Shown one piece after another: positions 1-6,379 of a stretch of 8,185 nt of DNA. The position numbers and the translations under genes were made by a program. Under the pieces are notes generated by a model. The model was given only the letters and a program-made list of their open reading frames with translations, had not been told where the DNA came from and did no database searches. Every line of letters begins with the position of its first letter. The stretch's first letter is position 1. The DNA is from G039029935 sp039029935 (GTDB taxonomy: Bacteria > Chloroflexota > Anaerolineae > Caldilineales > Caldilineaceae), in assembly GCA_039029935.1 (NCBI GenBank), contig JBCCFC010000611.1, positions 1 to 8,185 on the forward strand, written 5' to 3'.

Positions 1-50
1 AAAAACTCGGTTTCTCAACCACAATACCACCTCATACCCCTACAGTAAAC

Positions 51-1085
51 TCATGAACGTACTCTCGCCTCCGACTCATATGCTTTCTCGACCACATCCC
101 CTGTGTCAAACAACGACTTAAACCCACGCACTGCATCTGCTCTTGTCTCATCTCCGAAGTCGGGCATCAACAACACACGGGCACCATAATCGCCAATCTC
201 CTGTACGACCCATTCATAGCGGTAATAAGCATGAGCGCGCCAATCAACTTGGGTATCCATATCGGTGATGCCATAGCCCTCAAAGAACAGCTTTTCGTCA
301 AGCGCAATATCACCTGTACCACCCCAGATGCCACCGATCATAAACATGAGGTCGCGTTCCTTGGGTGCAAAGAGCGTCTCATCCCAATCGACAATGACTA
401 ATTCTTTGGTGGGCGTCATGAGTGTATTGTAGGTGTGGATGTCTGCATGACAGAGAACAATTTGGTGTTCTTCAGCTTGTAGCTGCTGCCCCAATTCATC
501 GGTACGTGCAAGGATATGCTCAATCTCATCACGCTTTTCTTGCCAAAACAGCCACAGCTCCTTCTCTAAATCATCGCTATATTCTCCCGCATCCATCTTG
601 GCCTTGACCTTTTGCACGGTGTCAATCAATTTAGAGATAAATGGCTCTATAGGAACGCCTGCCAACGGACCATCAGGATTCGGTTGATTTTCATGGATGC
701 GTTTGAGGATACGCCCAAGTACACGGATATGCTCATGGGATAGCCCGACCACGGCCCCCATTTCTCCTTCAACAAAGGGATAGAGAATTAGTGAAAAGCC
801 ATCCAGTGAAGCCCATAGTGTGTTTGTATTTGTATAGAGTGGCGCAACCACATCGTTGATGCCTTGGTCGTAAAGTGTGCGCGGCACAAGCACAGTGGGC
901 TGATAGGGTGTTCCTCGCCGGACTTTGAGAAAGAATTTTTCGTTGGTGCTGGTAATGACTGCGTAGACCCATGCGCCAGAATCATTGCCCAGTGGCAAGA
1001 AGGTGAGGTCTAAGACATTTAGATCGTAGTGTTTAGTCAATCCAGCGATAATCGCGTCGTCTGGTATGTTTGGTTTCTCTAGCAT
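51..1085 (-). CDS. APH-fold phosphotransferase, spectinomycin phosphotransferase-like
   Basis: Predicted small-molecule kinase of the aminoglycoside phosphotransferase/choline kinase fold, which moves the gamma-phosphate of ATP to a hydroxyl of a soluble substrate. Counted from the ATG at 1085 (344 aa), a likely ATP-binding lysine is in FFLKVRR (about K54), the hinge is LILYPFVEGE, the Brenner catalytic loop HADIHTYN spans about 213-220 (catalytic D215, N220), and the metal-binding DWDE starts at about 233. The opening MLEKPNIPDD followed by FLPLGND resembles spectinomycin-phosphotransferase-like proteins. For that reason I prefer the ATG at 1085 over an in-frame TTG at 1124 that would add 13 residues; neither start has a strong ribosome binding site. 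It is the last gene of a tightly packed four-gene minus-strand run. Family confidence is high. Antibiotic resistance is not established, because many APH-fold proteins phosphorylate metabolites. Confidence 0.88.
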   Translation of the reverse strand: MLEKPNIPDDAIIAGLTKHYDLNVLDLTFLPLGNDSGAWVYAVITSTNEKFFLKVRRGTPYQPTVLVPRTLYDQGINDVVAPLYTNTNTLWASLDGFSLILYPFVEGEMGAVVGLSHEHIRVLGRILKRIHENQPNPDGPLAGVPIEPFISKLIDTVQKVKAKMDAGEYSDDLEKELWLFWQEKRDEIEHILARTDELGQQLQAEEHQIVLCHADIHTYNTLMTPTKELVIVDWDETLFAPKERDLMFMIGGIWGGTGDIALDEKLFFEGYGITDMDTQVDWRAHAYYRYEWVVQEIGDYGARVLLMPDFGDETRADAVRGFKSLFDTGDVVEKAYESEARVRS

Positions 1086-1139
1086 GTAACTTGGACTTTC
1101 ATAATTTGGCTCAACTTTTTGCAAGATGCGATTGAAACG

Positions 1140-1832
1140 CTATGCCCCTCTCGCTGTCTCGAAAAGATTTTGCAGATATTGGCCAAAGGGTTTTACTCGG
1201 CTGCCTTCTCTGGTTTCATGGTCCCAATCAACAGTCAAAAGATTACTGGTCGGACTATTATTCTGATAATGAAAACACTGTTCATTGCCACCACCATCGC
1301 CAGAAAAGGCAAGTAGCCGAGGTGGATCGGTTTGGTCTGCGTGGTACTCAATCCAGTATAGTTGAGATAACGATTTTGGGCCAACCGATGACCAACCGTC
1401 GAGCCAAAAACCATTGTGGATTTTCAACAGATTTGTATAGGTTGGCGGTAGCTGAACACCTGCTTGTTTTTCCCACAAATTGATATCATGTGCCGTGACG
1501 GGCGGCATTCCTAACCAAGTAAATAGGTCAGTTTGATTGCTATGCTGGCACAAATATAGTAGCCCGATTGGATGTTGAGAAGCAGATGAAACAACCAAGC
1601 CAATATTCTGTGTTATTTCAAATAGACACTCTCGCGCCGGATGAATAGAACCATCTATTGTTGCCCAAATCTTTGCTAAATTTCTGGATAATGGCGTGTC
1701 CTCAGATAGAGCACCTAACCATGTTGAGGGGATTAGATGGTGTATCTGAGATGGTATAAATTTTCCATCCTCAATTACAATGACCTGCTCACTGAGAAAT
1801 AGCTCTAGTGTTGACTGTATATGAGCATTCAT
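1140..1832 (-). CDS. SMI1/KNR4 (SUKH) family protein
   Basis: A 230-aa protein with a C-terminal SMI1/KNR4-like domain at about residues 114-226. Family hallmarks are the helix and turn WEKQAGVQLPPTYTNLLKIHNG (E, LP, Y and NG pattern, split here over 120-141) and the strand and loop LLAFSGDGGGNEQCFHY (173-189). The first 110 residues match nothing I recognise. No signal peptide or membrane segment is visible, so it is probably cytoplasmic. SUKH proteins are often immunity proteins against polymorphic toxins, or recruitment/scaffold proteins, but no toxin gene lies next to this one, so its role is unknown. It starts 9 bp after the ATPase stop codon and ends just before the kinase gene, consistent with co-transcription. 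The coding sequence looks more AT-rich than the neighbouring larA-like and gnd genes, a possible sign of separate ancestry. Confidence 0.85.
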   Translation of the reverse strand: MNAHIQSTLELFLSEQVIVIEDGKFIPSQIHHLIPSTWLGALSEDTPLSRNLAKIWATIDGSIHPARECLFEITQNIGLVVSSASQHPIGLLYLCQHSNQTDLFTWLGMPPVTAHDINLWEKQAGVQLPPTYTNLLKIHNGFWLDGWSSVGPKSLSQLYWIEYHADQTDPPRLLAFSGDGGGNEQCFHYQNNSPTSNLLTVDWDHETREGSRVKPFGQYLQNLFETARGA

Positions 1833-1836
1833 AAGT

Positions 1837-1842
1837 CTTTCT
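1837..1842 (-). promoter_or_regulatory. Ribosome binding site of the SUKH gene
   Basis: The minus strand reads AGAAAG, four bases before the ATG at 1832, and its first A is the last base of the upstream ATPase stop codon TAA. It can pair with the extreme 3' end of 16S rRNA rather than with the usual CCUCC core. The overlap with the stop codon suggests translational coupling to the ATPase. Confidence 0.45.
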
Positions 1843-3281
1843 TAGGCATTTGACGCCTTGTTTGTCACAGCATCTGGCGTAAATAGATGTATCGTCCGCT
1901 CCTGCTCTGCCAACTCAACCAACTCCGATCCGATAGTGCGAGCGTACACAGCATAATGCACATCCCAGTGCGTATCACTGCCATGCAACCATTGCTGGCT
2001 TTGCGACATCAGCTTCTCCAGATGACTGCGGGTGAATGGCTCCTGCCGCCAACGCACTTCACCAAAGACGACGGAACGCGTATGACGGTCCACGCCGACA
2101 ACGTCAAGCTGCGCACGACGATTCCACCATGAACCGACTTCGTTGATCGGTGGGAGTTCATGTTGTCTTCCATTTTGCAGCAGATGCATTCGTGCAATTT
2201 GCTCCCAAATTGGGGCAACAATGTGCGCCATTTGCAGCCGGATATCCTGCCAAACGCTGTCCTCACCATAGCCAATTTCCAACTCTGCTTGACGCGGATT
2301 GACATAGCGATACCAGAAACGCATAAATGGGTCGGCTAGATGATAGCGTCCCCATCGTTGCTGGTCTGGCACACGGTCCAAGGGTTGATGGACGGTAATC
2401 AAACCGAGTTCCTCTAGAGTTTGTAGGTAGTCTGTTAGGGTGCTTTCTTTGAGGGCAGAGCGTTGACGAATCTCAGCGCGGGTATGCGAACCATTGGCAA
2501 TTGCCTGTAGGACCCGCATCGCCAACATCACATCGCGCCCTTGAAGCTCTAAATGAAGTTGTAGTGGAATTTCGTTGAAAAGTGGTCCCGCTGGTTTGAG
2601 GATGGCATTACGAATATTGGTCAGCAGATCAACGGTTGGGTCTACAGAGATGAGGTAATAGGGCATCCCGCCGAGTACGCTGTAGGTCTCAATCAATGCC
2701 GTTGGTGAATAGTTTGGGAAAAAATCGGGCAAATCGCTGGTAATCAGCGGCTGGAGTTGAAACGGCCATGTATGGCGCAAGTATAGGGGTGCATTGGAGT
2801 CGAGAATTTCCTGTTTCATGACACTGAGGAGTGAACCTGTCAACACAAAAAATAGCTGTGTATGTTGAAGTTCTAGGTCCCAGAGCATCTGGATATACGA
2901 CGAAATTGGCGGGAATGCCTTGACTAAACGTGGATATTCGTCGATAACCACAATCAACCGTTGTGACTGTGCCAATGGAACCAATGCCTTGAATGCCGTT
3001 TCCCAATCTTTGTAGACAAAGGCAGCATCTAACGTAACTCCATTCTGCCCGTGTTCAACCTGTCGGATCAATTGAGAGAACCGTTTGAGCAATGTTTGGC
3101 TGTCATCATTGGTGGCAAAGAAAAAGATGGATGATGTGCCCGGCTTCTTTCCCTGTGACCAATGGTAGAGCAGGCTGGTTTTGCCGACACGCCGTCGCCC
3201 GTAAAGCACGACAAATTCAGCTCGTCGGCTGGCAAAGCGGGTATCCAAATAGTCTAATTCTCGCTTGCGGTTATGTAGCAT
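1842..3281 (-). CDS. AAA ATPase (archaeal ATPase / AAA_14 type) with DUF234-like C-terminus
   Basis: A 479-aa STAND/AAA-like ATPase of the type often annotated 'ATP-binding protein'. It opens with the typical NRKRELDYL segment. The Walker A motif GRRRVGKT is at 28-35, Walker B LIVVIDEYPRL has D114 and E115, and a sensor strand FFVLTGS is at 143-149. A winged-helix region follows at about 250-300 (TRAEIRQRS...TLTDYLQTLEELGLI), then the DUF234 hallmark YHLADPFMRFWYRYVNP (312-328). The end looks like a degenerate PD-(D/E)XK nuclease fold: E359, GSWWNRRAQLDVVGVD (D392) and FGEVRW (E407, R409 where a lysine is usual). The biological role of this family is poorly defined; nucleic-acid binding or a defence or stress role is inference. 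It begins 9 bp after the larA-like stop with no clear Shine-Dalgarno sequence (ACTTTAACT precedes the ATG), so translation probably depends on the upstream gene. Confidence 0.9.
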   Translation of the reverse strand: MLHNRKRELDYLDTRFASRRAEFVVLYGRRRVGKTSLLYHWSQGKKPGTSSIFFFATNDDSQTLLKRFSQLIRQVEHGQNGVTLDAAFVYKDWETAFKALVPLAQSQRLIVVIDEYPRLVKAFPPISSYIQMLWDLELQHTQLFFVLTGSLLSVMKQEILDSNAPLYLRHTWPFQLQPLITSDLPDFFPNYSPTALIETYSVLGGMPYYLISVDPTVDLLTNIRNAILKPAGPLFNEIPLQLHLELQGRDVMLAMRVLQAIANGSHTRAEIRQRSALKESTLTDYLQTLEELGLITVHQPLDRVPDQQRWGRYHLADPFMRFWYRYVNPRQAELEIGYGEDSVWQDIRLQMAHIVAPIWEQIARMHLLQNGRQHELPPINEVGSWWNRRAQLDVVGVDRHTRSVVFGEVRWRQEPFTRSHLEKLMSQSQQWLHGSDTHWDVHYAVYARTIGSELVELAEQERTIHLFTPDAVTNKASNA

Positions 3282-3290
3282 AGTTAAAGT

Positions 3291-4562
3291 TTAGGCGATG
3301 CGATACAGCATCTCACCGGCTCTTGGAACCATAAGAATACCCTCATCCTCACGGTTCTCCCACTCAGCAATGTCAATCGTGGCCGGATCGCAATAGCCCA
3401 AATTCAACTGGGCGCAGCGTTCTGGTGAAATCTGGGTTGCCAGTGTCACATCAATACGTGGCGTTTCTACACCATCCTCAAAGCGGCCTTGACCGCGAAG
3501 GTGGGTTGAGTGCGCCAAGGCACTCCACGACATCTCTTTGAATTGGTCCCATTGTTTGACAAAATAGTCGCGCACGTGATAACCGATTGCGGCTAATTCT
3601 TCGCCATGTGTATAGGAGAACTCGCTGATGTGTGGGGCGTAGATAATCACTTCGCCACCGTCAGCAATCACTGGCTCCATCTTGTACATGCCCTTGGCTG
3701 CTGTCCAGATGTCATCGTAGAGTTCGGGCATGATGGACAATACCTTTTTGTAGGGTTTGTCCACATAGTTGATGTTGATCTGTACGGCAATATCAGCAGC
3801 CGCTTCCCATGAATCTTCAATCGTGCCTGCATAGACGCCATGCAGGGTTTTCCCCTTCATCGCAAAACAGCAAGCCATCTTGGGCATGTCGATCATACTG
3901 GCGGCTTTGTTGATGACCGCACGGACAGGTGTGTGCTTGGTCCCGATGATGTCATAACTGGTGATGAGTGCACCGAGCCAATGCGTAAAGTTGATGACCT
4001 CTGGGCCGGAGATACCAGGGAAGAAATACTTGTTGCCACCAGAGATACCCACGACTTCGTGTGGGAAGACAGGACCGCAGATCAGCACCATGTCATAGTC
4101 AAAGATGAGTTTGTTGACGGTGACATCAACGGTCTGGCTAAAGCGTCCCTCGGTCAATGCTTCAATATCGCTTGCGGGAATCTGTCCCAATGTTCGGAAC
4201 GTCTCCGCCTTGTCCCATTCATGGTTAAAGACATTGACGCCTGCATAGCGACCTCCTTCGGCCATTTCTTCGGCAGTGACACCGATGCGTTGGTGGATGG
4301 CCTCTTCGGACATGGGCATATGCGTACCCAAGGCAATCAAGTAATCGAACGCGTCAACACGCTCCCAGAGTAATTCATGGAAGAGGCGGAAAAAGAGGTC
4401 AACGGGTCCGCTGCGTGTGCCGTCGGGGATGATGACAATGAGCCGTTTGCCATCGACATCCGCATTTGCAAAGGCTTCGGTGAGGATAGACCGTGCTTCG
4501 TCTTCGGTGACTGGTTGGTCCGTGTAGCCGATGCCAGCGCAGGTCGTGTGTTGGTTTGTCAT
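3291..4562 (-). CDS. LarA-superfamily nickel-dependent hydroxyacid racemase/epimerase homologue
   Basis: A 423-aa protein, about the length of Lactobacillus lactate racemase LarA. LarA uses a covalently attached nickel pincer cofactor (NPN) to racemise an alpha-hydroxyacid by hydride transfer. The key positions appear in order: D47 and R50 in PDGTRSG (LarA D72, R75), H81 in ALGTHMPMSEE (H108), H168 in FPHEVVGISGGNK (H174), the cofactor-anchoring K178 (K184) and H194 in NFTHW (H200). The spacings of 3 between D and R, 10 from H168 to K178 and 16 from K178 to H194 equal those in LarA, so it is probably active. The IPDGTRSG form differs from classical LarA, and homologues act on lactate, malate, phenyllactate, hydroxyglutarate or gluconate. 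Neighbouring gnd and a sugar-acid-type dehydrogenase make a sugar acid plausible. The cofactor genes larB, larC and larE are not in this window. First gene of a probable four-gene operon. Confidence 0.9.
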   Translation of the reverse strand: MTNQHTTCAGIGYTDQPVTEDEARSILTEAFANADVDGKRLIVIIPDGTRSGPVDLFFRLFHELLWERVDAFDYLIALGTHMPMSEEAIHQRIGVTAEEMAEGGRYAGVNVFNHEWDKAETFRTLGQIPASDIEALTEGRFSQTVDVTVNKLIFDYDMVLICGPVFPHEVVGISGGNKYFFPGISGPEVINFTHWLGALITSYDIIGTKHTPVRAVINKAASMIDMPKMACCFAMKGKTLHGVYAGTIEDSWEAAADIAVQININYVDKPYKKVLSIMPELYDDIWTAAKGMYKMEPVIADGGEVIIYAPHISEFSYTHGEELAAIGYHVRDYFVKQWDQFKEMSWSALAHSTHLRGQGRFEDGVETPRIDVTLATQISPERCAQLNLGYCDPATIDIAEWENREDEGILMVPRAGEMLYRIA

Positions 4563-4569
4563 AATGCTG

Positions 4570-4575
4570 CTTTCT
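4570..4575 (-). promoter_or_regulatory. Ribosome binding site of the larA-like gene
   Basis: The minus strand reads AGAAAG, seven bases before the ATG at 4562. It is the same hexamer used in front of the SUKH gene, and it supports this start codon. A TACAAT hexamer (plus-strand ATTGTA, 4577-4582) lies directly upstream and could be a -10 box, but no good -35 box is found at the right distance. Confidence 0.45.
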
Positions 4576-4611
4576 TATTGTATGGTGTAAATGATGTTTT
4601 GTGGTCGTCCT

Positions 4612-4687
4612 AGATTGGTCCAAGGGATTTGGGAATGCCCAATTTTTGGAAAGAAATTGGGCATTCCCAAATCCCTTGGACCAATCT
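4612..4687. repeat. Perfect 34-bp inverted repeat (long hairpin) between gnd and the larA-like gene
   Basis: The arms 4612-4645 and 4654-4687 are exact reverse complements, separated by the 8-base loop TTGGAAAG. The left arm begins AGATTGGTCCAAGGGATT. RNA from either strand would form a very stable 34-bp hairpin. It lies 59 bp after the gnd stop codon and 49 bp before the larA-like start, both minus-strand genes. No T-run follows on either strand (minus-strand continuation AGGACGACC, plus-strand CTCTGTCC), so it is not a standard intrinsic terminator. No obvious target-site duplication flanks it. The absence of any arm mismatch suggests recent origin, active maintenance or gene conversion. 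Likely roles are a dispersed palindromic repeat, an mRNA 3'-end stabiliser or attenuator, or a small non-autonomous mobile element. A fold-back assembly artefact is possible but less likely, because part of the arm recurs at 8171. Confidence 0.95.
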
Positions 4688-4746
4688 CTCTGTCCGGATA
4701 CTTTCTCGGCCTGTGACCTCCAAATTCGGTCTATCGATTATGGTGC

Positions 4747-6213
4747 CTACGCATTGTATGAACTCGACGTAACATCACCCCCACGTCCAGTCCAGTTGGT
4801 GTGGAAGAACTCGCCTCTTGGCTTGTCCACGCGCTCATAAGTGTGCGCACCAAAGTAGTCACGCTGTGCCTGAAGCAAGTTGGTGGGCAGACGGCCACGA
4901 CGATAGCCATCATAGAAGGCCAACGCGCTGGACATCGCTGGTGTCGGAATGCCATGTTCGGTGGCCGTAGCGATGACACGACGCCATGCATGGTGTAGTG
5001 TATTCATCTGCTCCATGAAATAGGGCGCAAGCATCAGGTTGTGTAGCTGTGGATTGGTCTCATAGGCTTCCTTGATCTTTTCCAGGAAGGCGGCGCGGAT
5101 GATACAGCCCTCACGCCAGAGGAGCGCAATGCTGCCGTAGTTGAGGTCCCATCCAAATTCCTCCGAGGCAGCACGCATCAACATGTATCCCTGTGTATAG
5201 GAAATAATCTTCGAAGCATAGAGGGCTTGCTCGATATCGTGGATGAGGGCATCTTTGTCGCCTTGGTATCCGCGTGGGTTTGTCACAGGACCTGTTAAGA
5301 ATTCAGAGGCATGAACCCGTTCCTCTTTGTATGAAGAGAGAAAACGAGCGTTAACGGCCTCACCAATCAGCGTCAGTGGAATGCCCATGTCAAGTGCGAT
5401 TGATGCTGTCCATTTACCCGTACCCTTCTGCCCAGCGACATCCAAAATCTTGTCTACGGTCGGGTCTTCGTTCTCATCCTCATGCGCCAAAATCTCACTG
5501 GTAATTTCGATCAGATATGAATCGAGGACGCCTTGATTCCAGCGTTCAAAGACTTCCCCAACCAGTTGTGGACGCATCCGCAGTACGACATTCATGAGGT
5601 CATAGGCTTCACAAATCAACTGCATATCACCATACTCGATGCCATTGTGAACCATCTTGACAAAGTGGCCTGCCCCCTCTGATCCTACCCAGTCACAACA
5701 AGGTGTACCATCCTGGACTTTGGCCGAAACTGCTTGAAAAATCTCTTTCACATGAGGCCATGCTTCAGGTGCACCACCCGGCATCATGGATGGTCCATGT
5801 CGTGCGCCTTCTTCACCGCCAGAGACACCACATCCAACAAAGAGAATGCCTTTTTCGGCCAGTTCATTGGTGCGACGAGTCGAGTCTGGATAGTGCGAGT
5901 TGCCACCATCAATGATGATGTCACCTTGTTCTAAAAGCGGCAACAGTTGCTCAATGACAGCATCAACAGCCCGTCCTGCCTGGACCATAATCATCACACG
6001 GCGTGGGCGTTTGAGTGTGCTTACCAACTCCTCCAACGATTCTGTGCCAATCACATTGGTGTCCTTGGCATTGCCACGCATAAAATCGCGCACCTTGCTT
6101 GTCGTTCGGTTATAAACGGCGACCGTATAACCGTTATCATTCATATTTAAGACGAGATTCTGACCCATCACGGCCAAGCCAATGAGTCCGATATCCGCAG
6201 TTGCTGTGGTCAT
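4747..6213 (-). CDS. gnd: 6-phosphogluconate dehydrogenase, decarboxylating
   Basis: This cytosolic enzyme oxidises and decarboxylates 6-phospho-D-gluconate to D-ribulose 5-phosphate in the oxidative pentose phosphate pathway. The 488 aa match the long dimeric form. The Rossmann motif IGLIGLAVMGQNL is at 8-20, and N35-R36-T37 at the end of the second strand is the usual NADP-selective signature. Catalytic and substrate residues are visible: N105, S131-G132-G133, K186 as general base, H189-N190 and E193 as general acid. The family signature AGQKGTGKWTA and the C-terminal tail RGEFFHTNW, which contributes to the partner active site, are both present. The start is supported by an AGGAG box. It lies between the dehydrogenase (166 bp away) and the larA-like gene (184 bp away, with a large hairpin between), so it probably has its own promoter. 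No zwf, pgl or gluconokinase is in the window. Confidence 0.98.
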   Translation of the reverse strand: MTTATADIGLIGLAVMGQNLVLNMNDNGYTVAVYNRTTSKVRDFMRGNAKDTNVIGTESLEELVSTLKRPRRVMIMVQAGRAVDAVIEQLLPLLEQGDIIIDGGNSHYPDSTRRTNELAEKGILFVGCGVSGGEEGARHGPSMMPGGAPEAWPHVKEIFQAVSAKVQDGTPCCDWVGSEGAGHFVKMVHNGIEYGDMQLICEAYDLMNVVLRMRPQLVGEVFERWNQGVLDSYLIEITSEILAHEDENEDPTVDKILDVAGQKGTGKWTASIALDMGIPLTLIGEAVNARFLSSYKEERVHASEFLTGPVTNPRGYQGDKDALIHDIEQALYASKIISYTQGYMLMRAASEEFGWDLNYGSIALLWREGCIIRAAFLEKIKEAYETNPQLHNLMLAPYFMEQMNTLHHAWRRVIATATEHGIPTPAMSSALAFYDGYRRGRLPTNLLQAQRDYFGAHTYERVDKPRGEFFHTNWTGRGGDVTSSSYNA

Positions 6214-6221
6214 GCAAATTT

Positions 6222-6227
6222 GCTCCT
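6222..6227 (-). promoter_or_regulatory. Ribosome binding site of gnd
   Basis: The minus strand reads AGGAGC, with eight bases between it and the ATG at 6213. It is the strongest Shine-Dalgarno match among the minus-strand genes here and fixes the gnd start. Confidence 0.75.
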
Positions 6228-6284
6228 ACTTATGTATTTGAGATAATCGGGCTATTCCACAGAGTAAAATGCCCACTTGAACGC

Positions 6285-6300
6285 AGAGAGAACACTCTCT
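6285..6300. repeat. Short inverted repeat upstream of gnd
   Basis: AGAGAG and CTCTCT flank a 4-base AACA loop, in the 166-bp gap between the dehydrogenase stop and the gnd start, about 70 bp before gnd. It could be a small operator or leader hairpin. It has no T-run on the minus side, so it is not a convincing terminator. It may be fortuitous. Confidence 0.3.
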
Positions 6301-6316
6301 TGTGCGGGTTGTACAC

Positions 6317-6341
6317 AAAAAATCCGGCACTAGAGATTGCC
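6317..6341 (-). terminator. Weak candidate terminator after the alcohol dehydrogenase gene
   Basis: On the minus strand, about 40 bases after the dehydrogenase stop, GGCA and TGCC form a 4-bp stem with an 8-base loop, followed by GGA and six T. The position and T-run suit an intrinsic terminator, but the stem is short and read-through into gnd is possible. Confidence 0.25.
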
Positions 6342-6379
6342 TACTCCGCAGGTAAATTATTTCTGTGGGTTCGCCTTAT

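Noticed and set aside
1..34. Possible terminator after the kinase gene (minus-strand GGTT-GAGA-AACC, then GAG and five T at the window edge)
   Set aside because: The stem is only 4 bp and the T-run is cut by the window end, so it cannot be judged.
51..1085. Kinase gene as a definite antibiotic-resistance determinant
   Set aside because: The catalytic motifs show only an APH-fold kinase; the substrate cannot be read from them, and no mobile element or resistance cassette surrounds it.
1142..1483. A 113-codon plus-strand frame opposite the SUKH gene
   Set aside because: Antisense to a recognised family member, no domain pattern, and it begins at the SUKH 3' end without upstream signals.
3840..4373. 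A 177-codon open frame on the plus strand opposite the larA-like gene
   Set aside because: It lies wholly antisense to a gene with full LarA catalytic residues, has no recognisable domain and no ribosome binding site; it is a shadow of codon bias.
4612..4687. Long hairpin as a standard intrinsic terminator of gnd
   Set aside because: No T-run follows the stem on the minus or plus strand, and the stem is far longer than usual.
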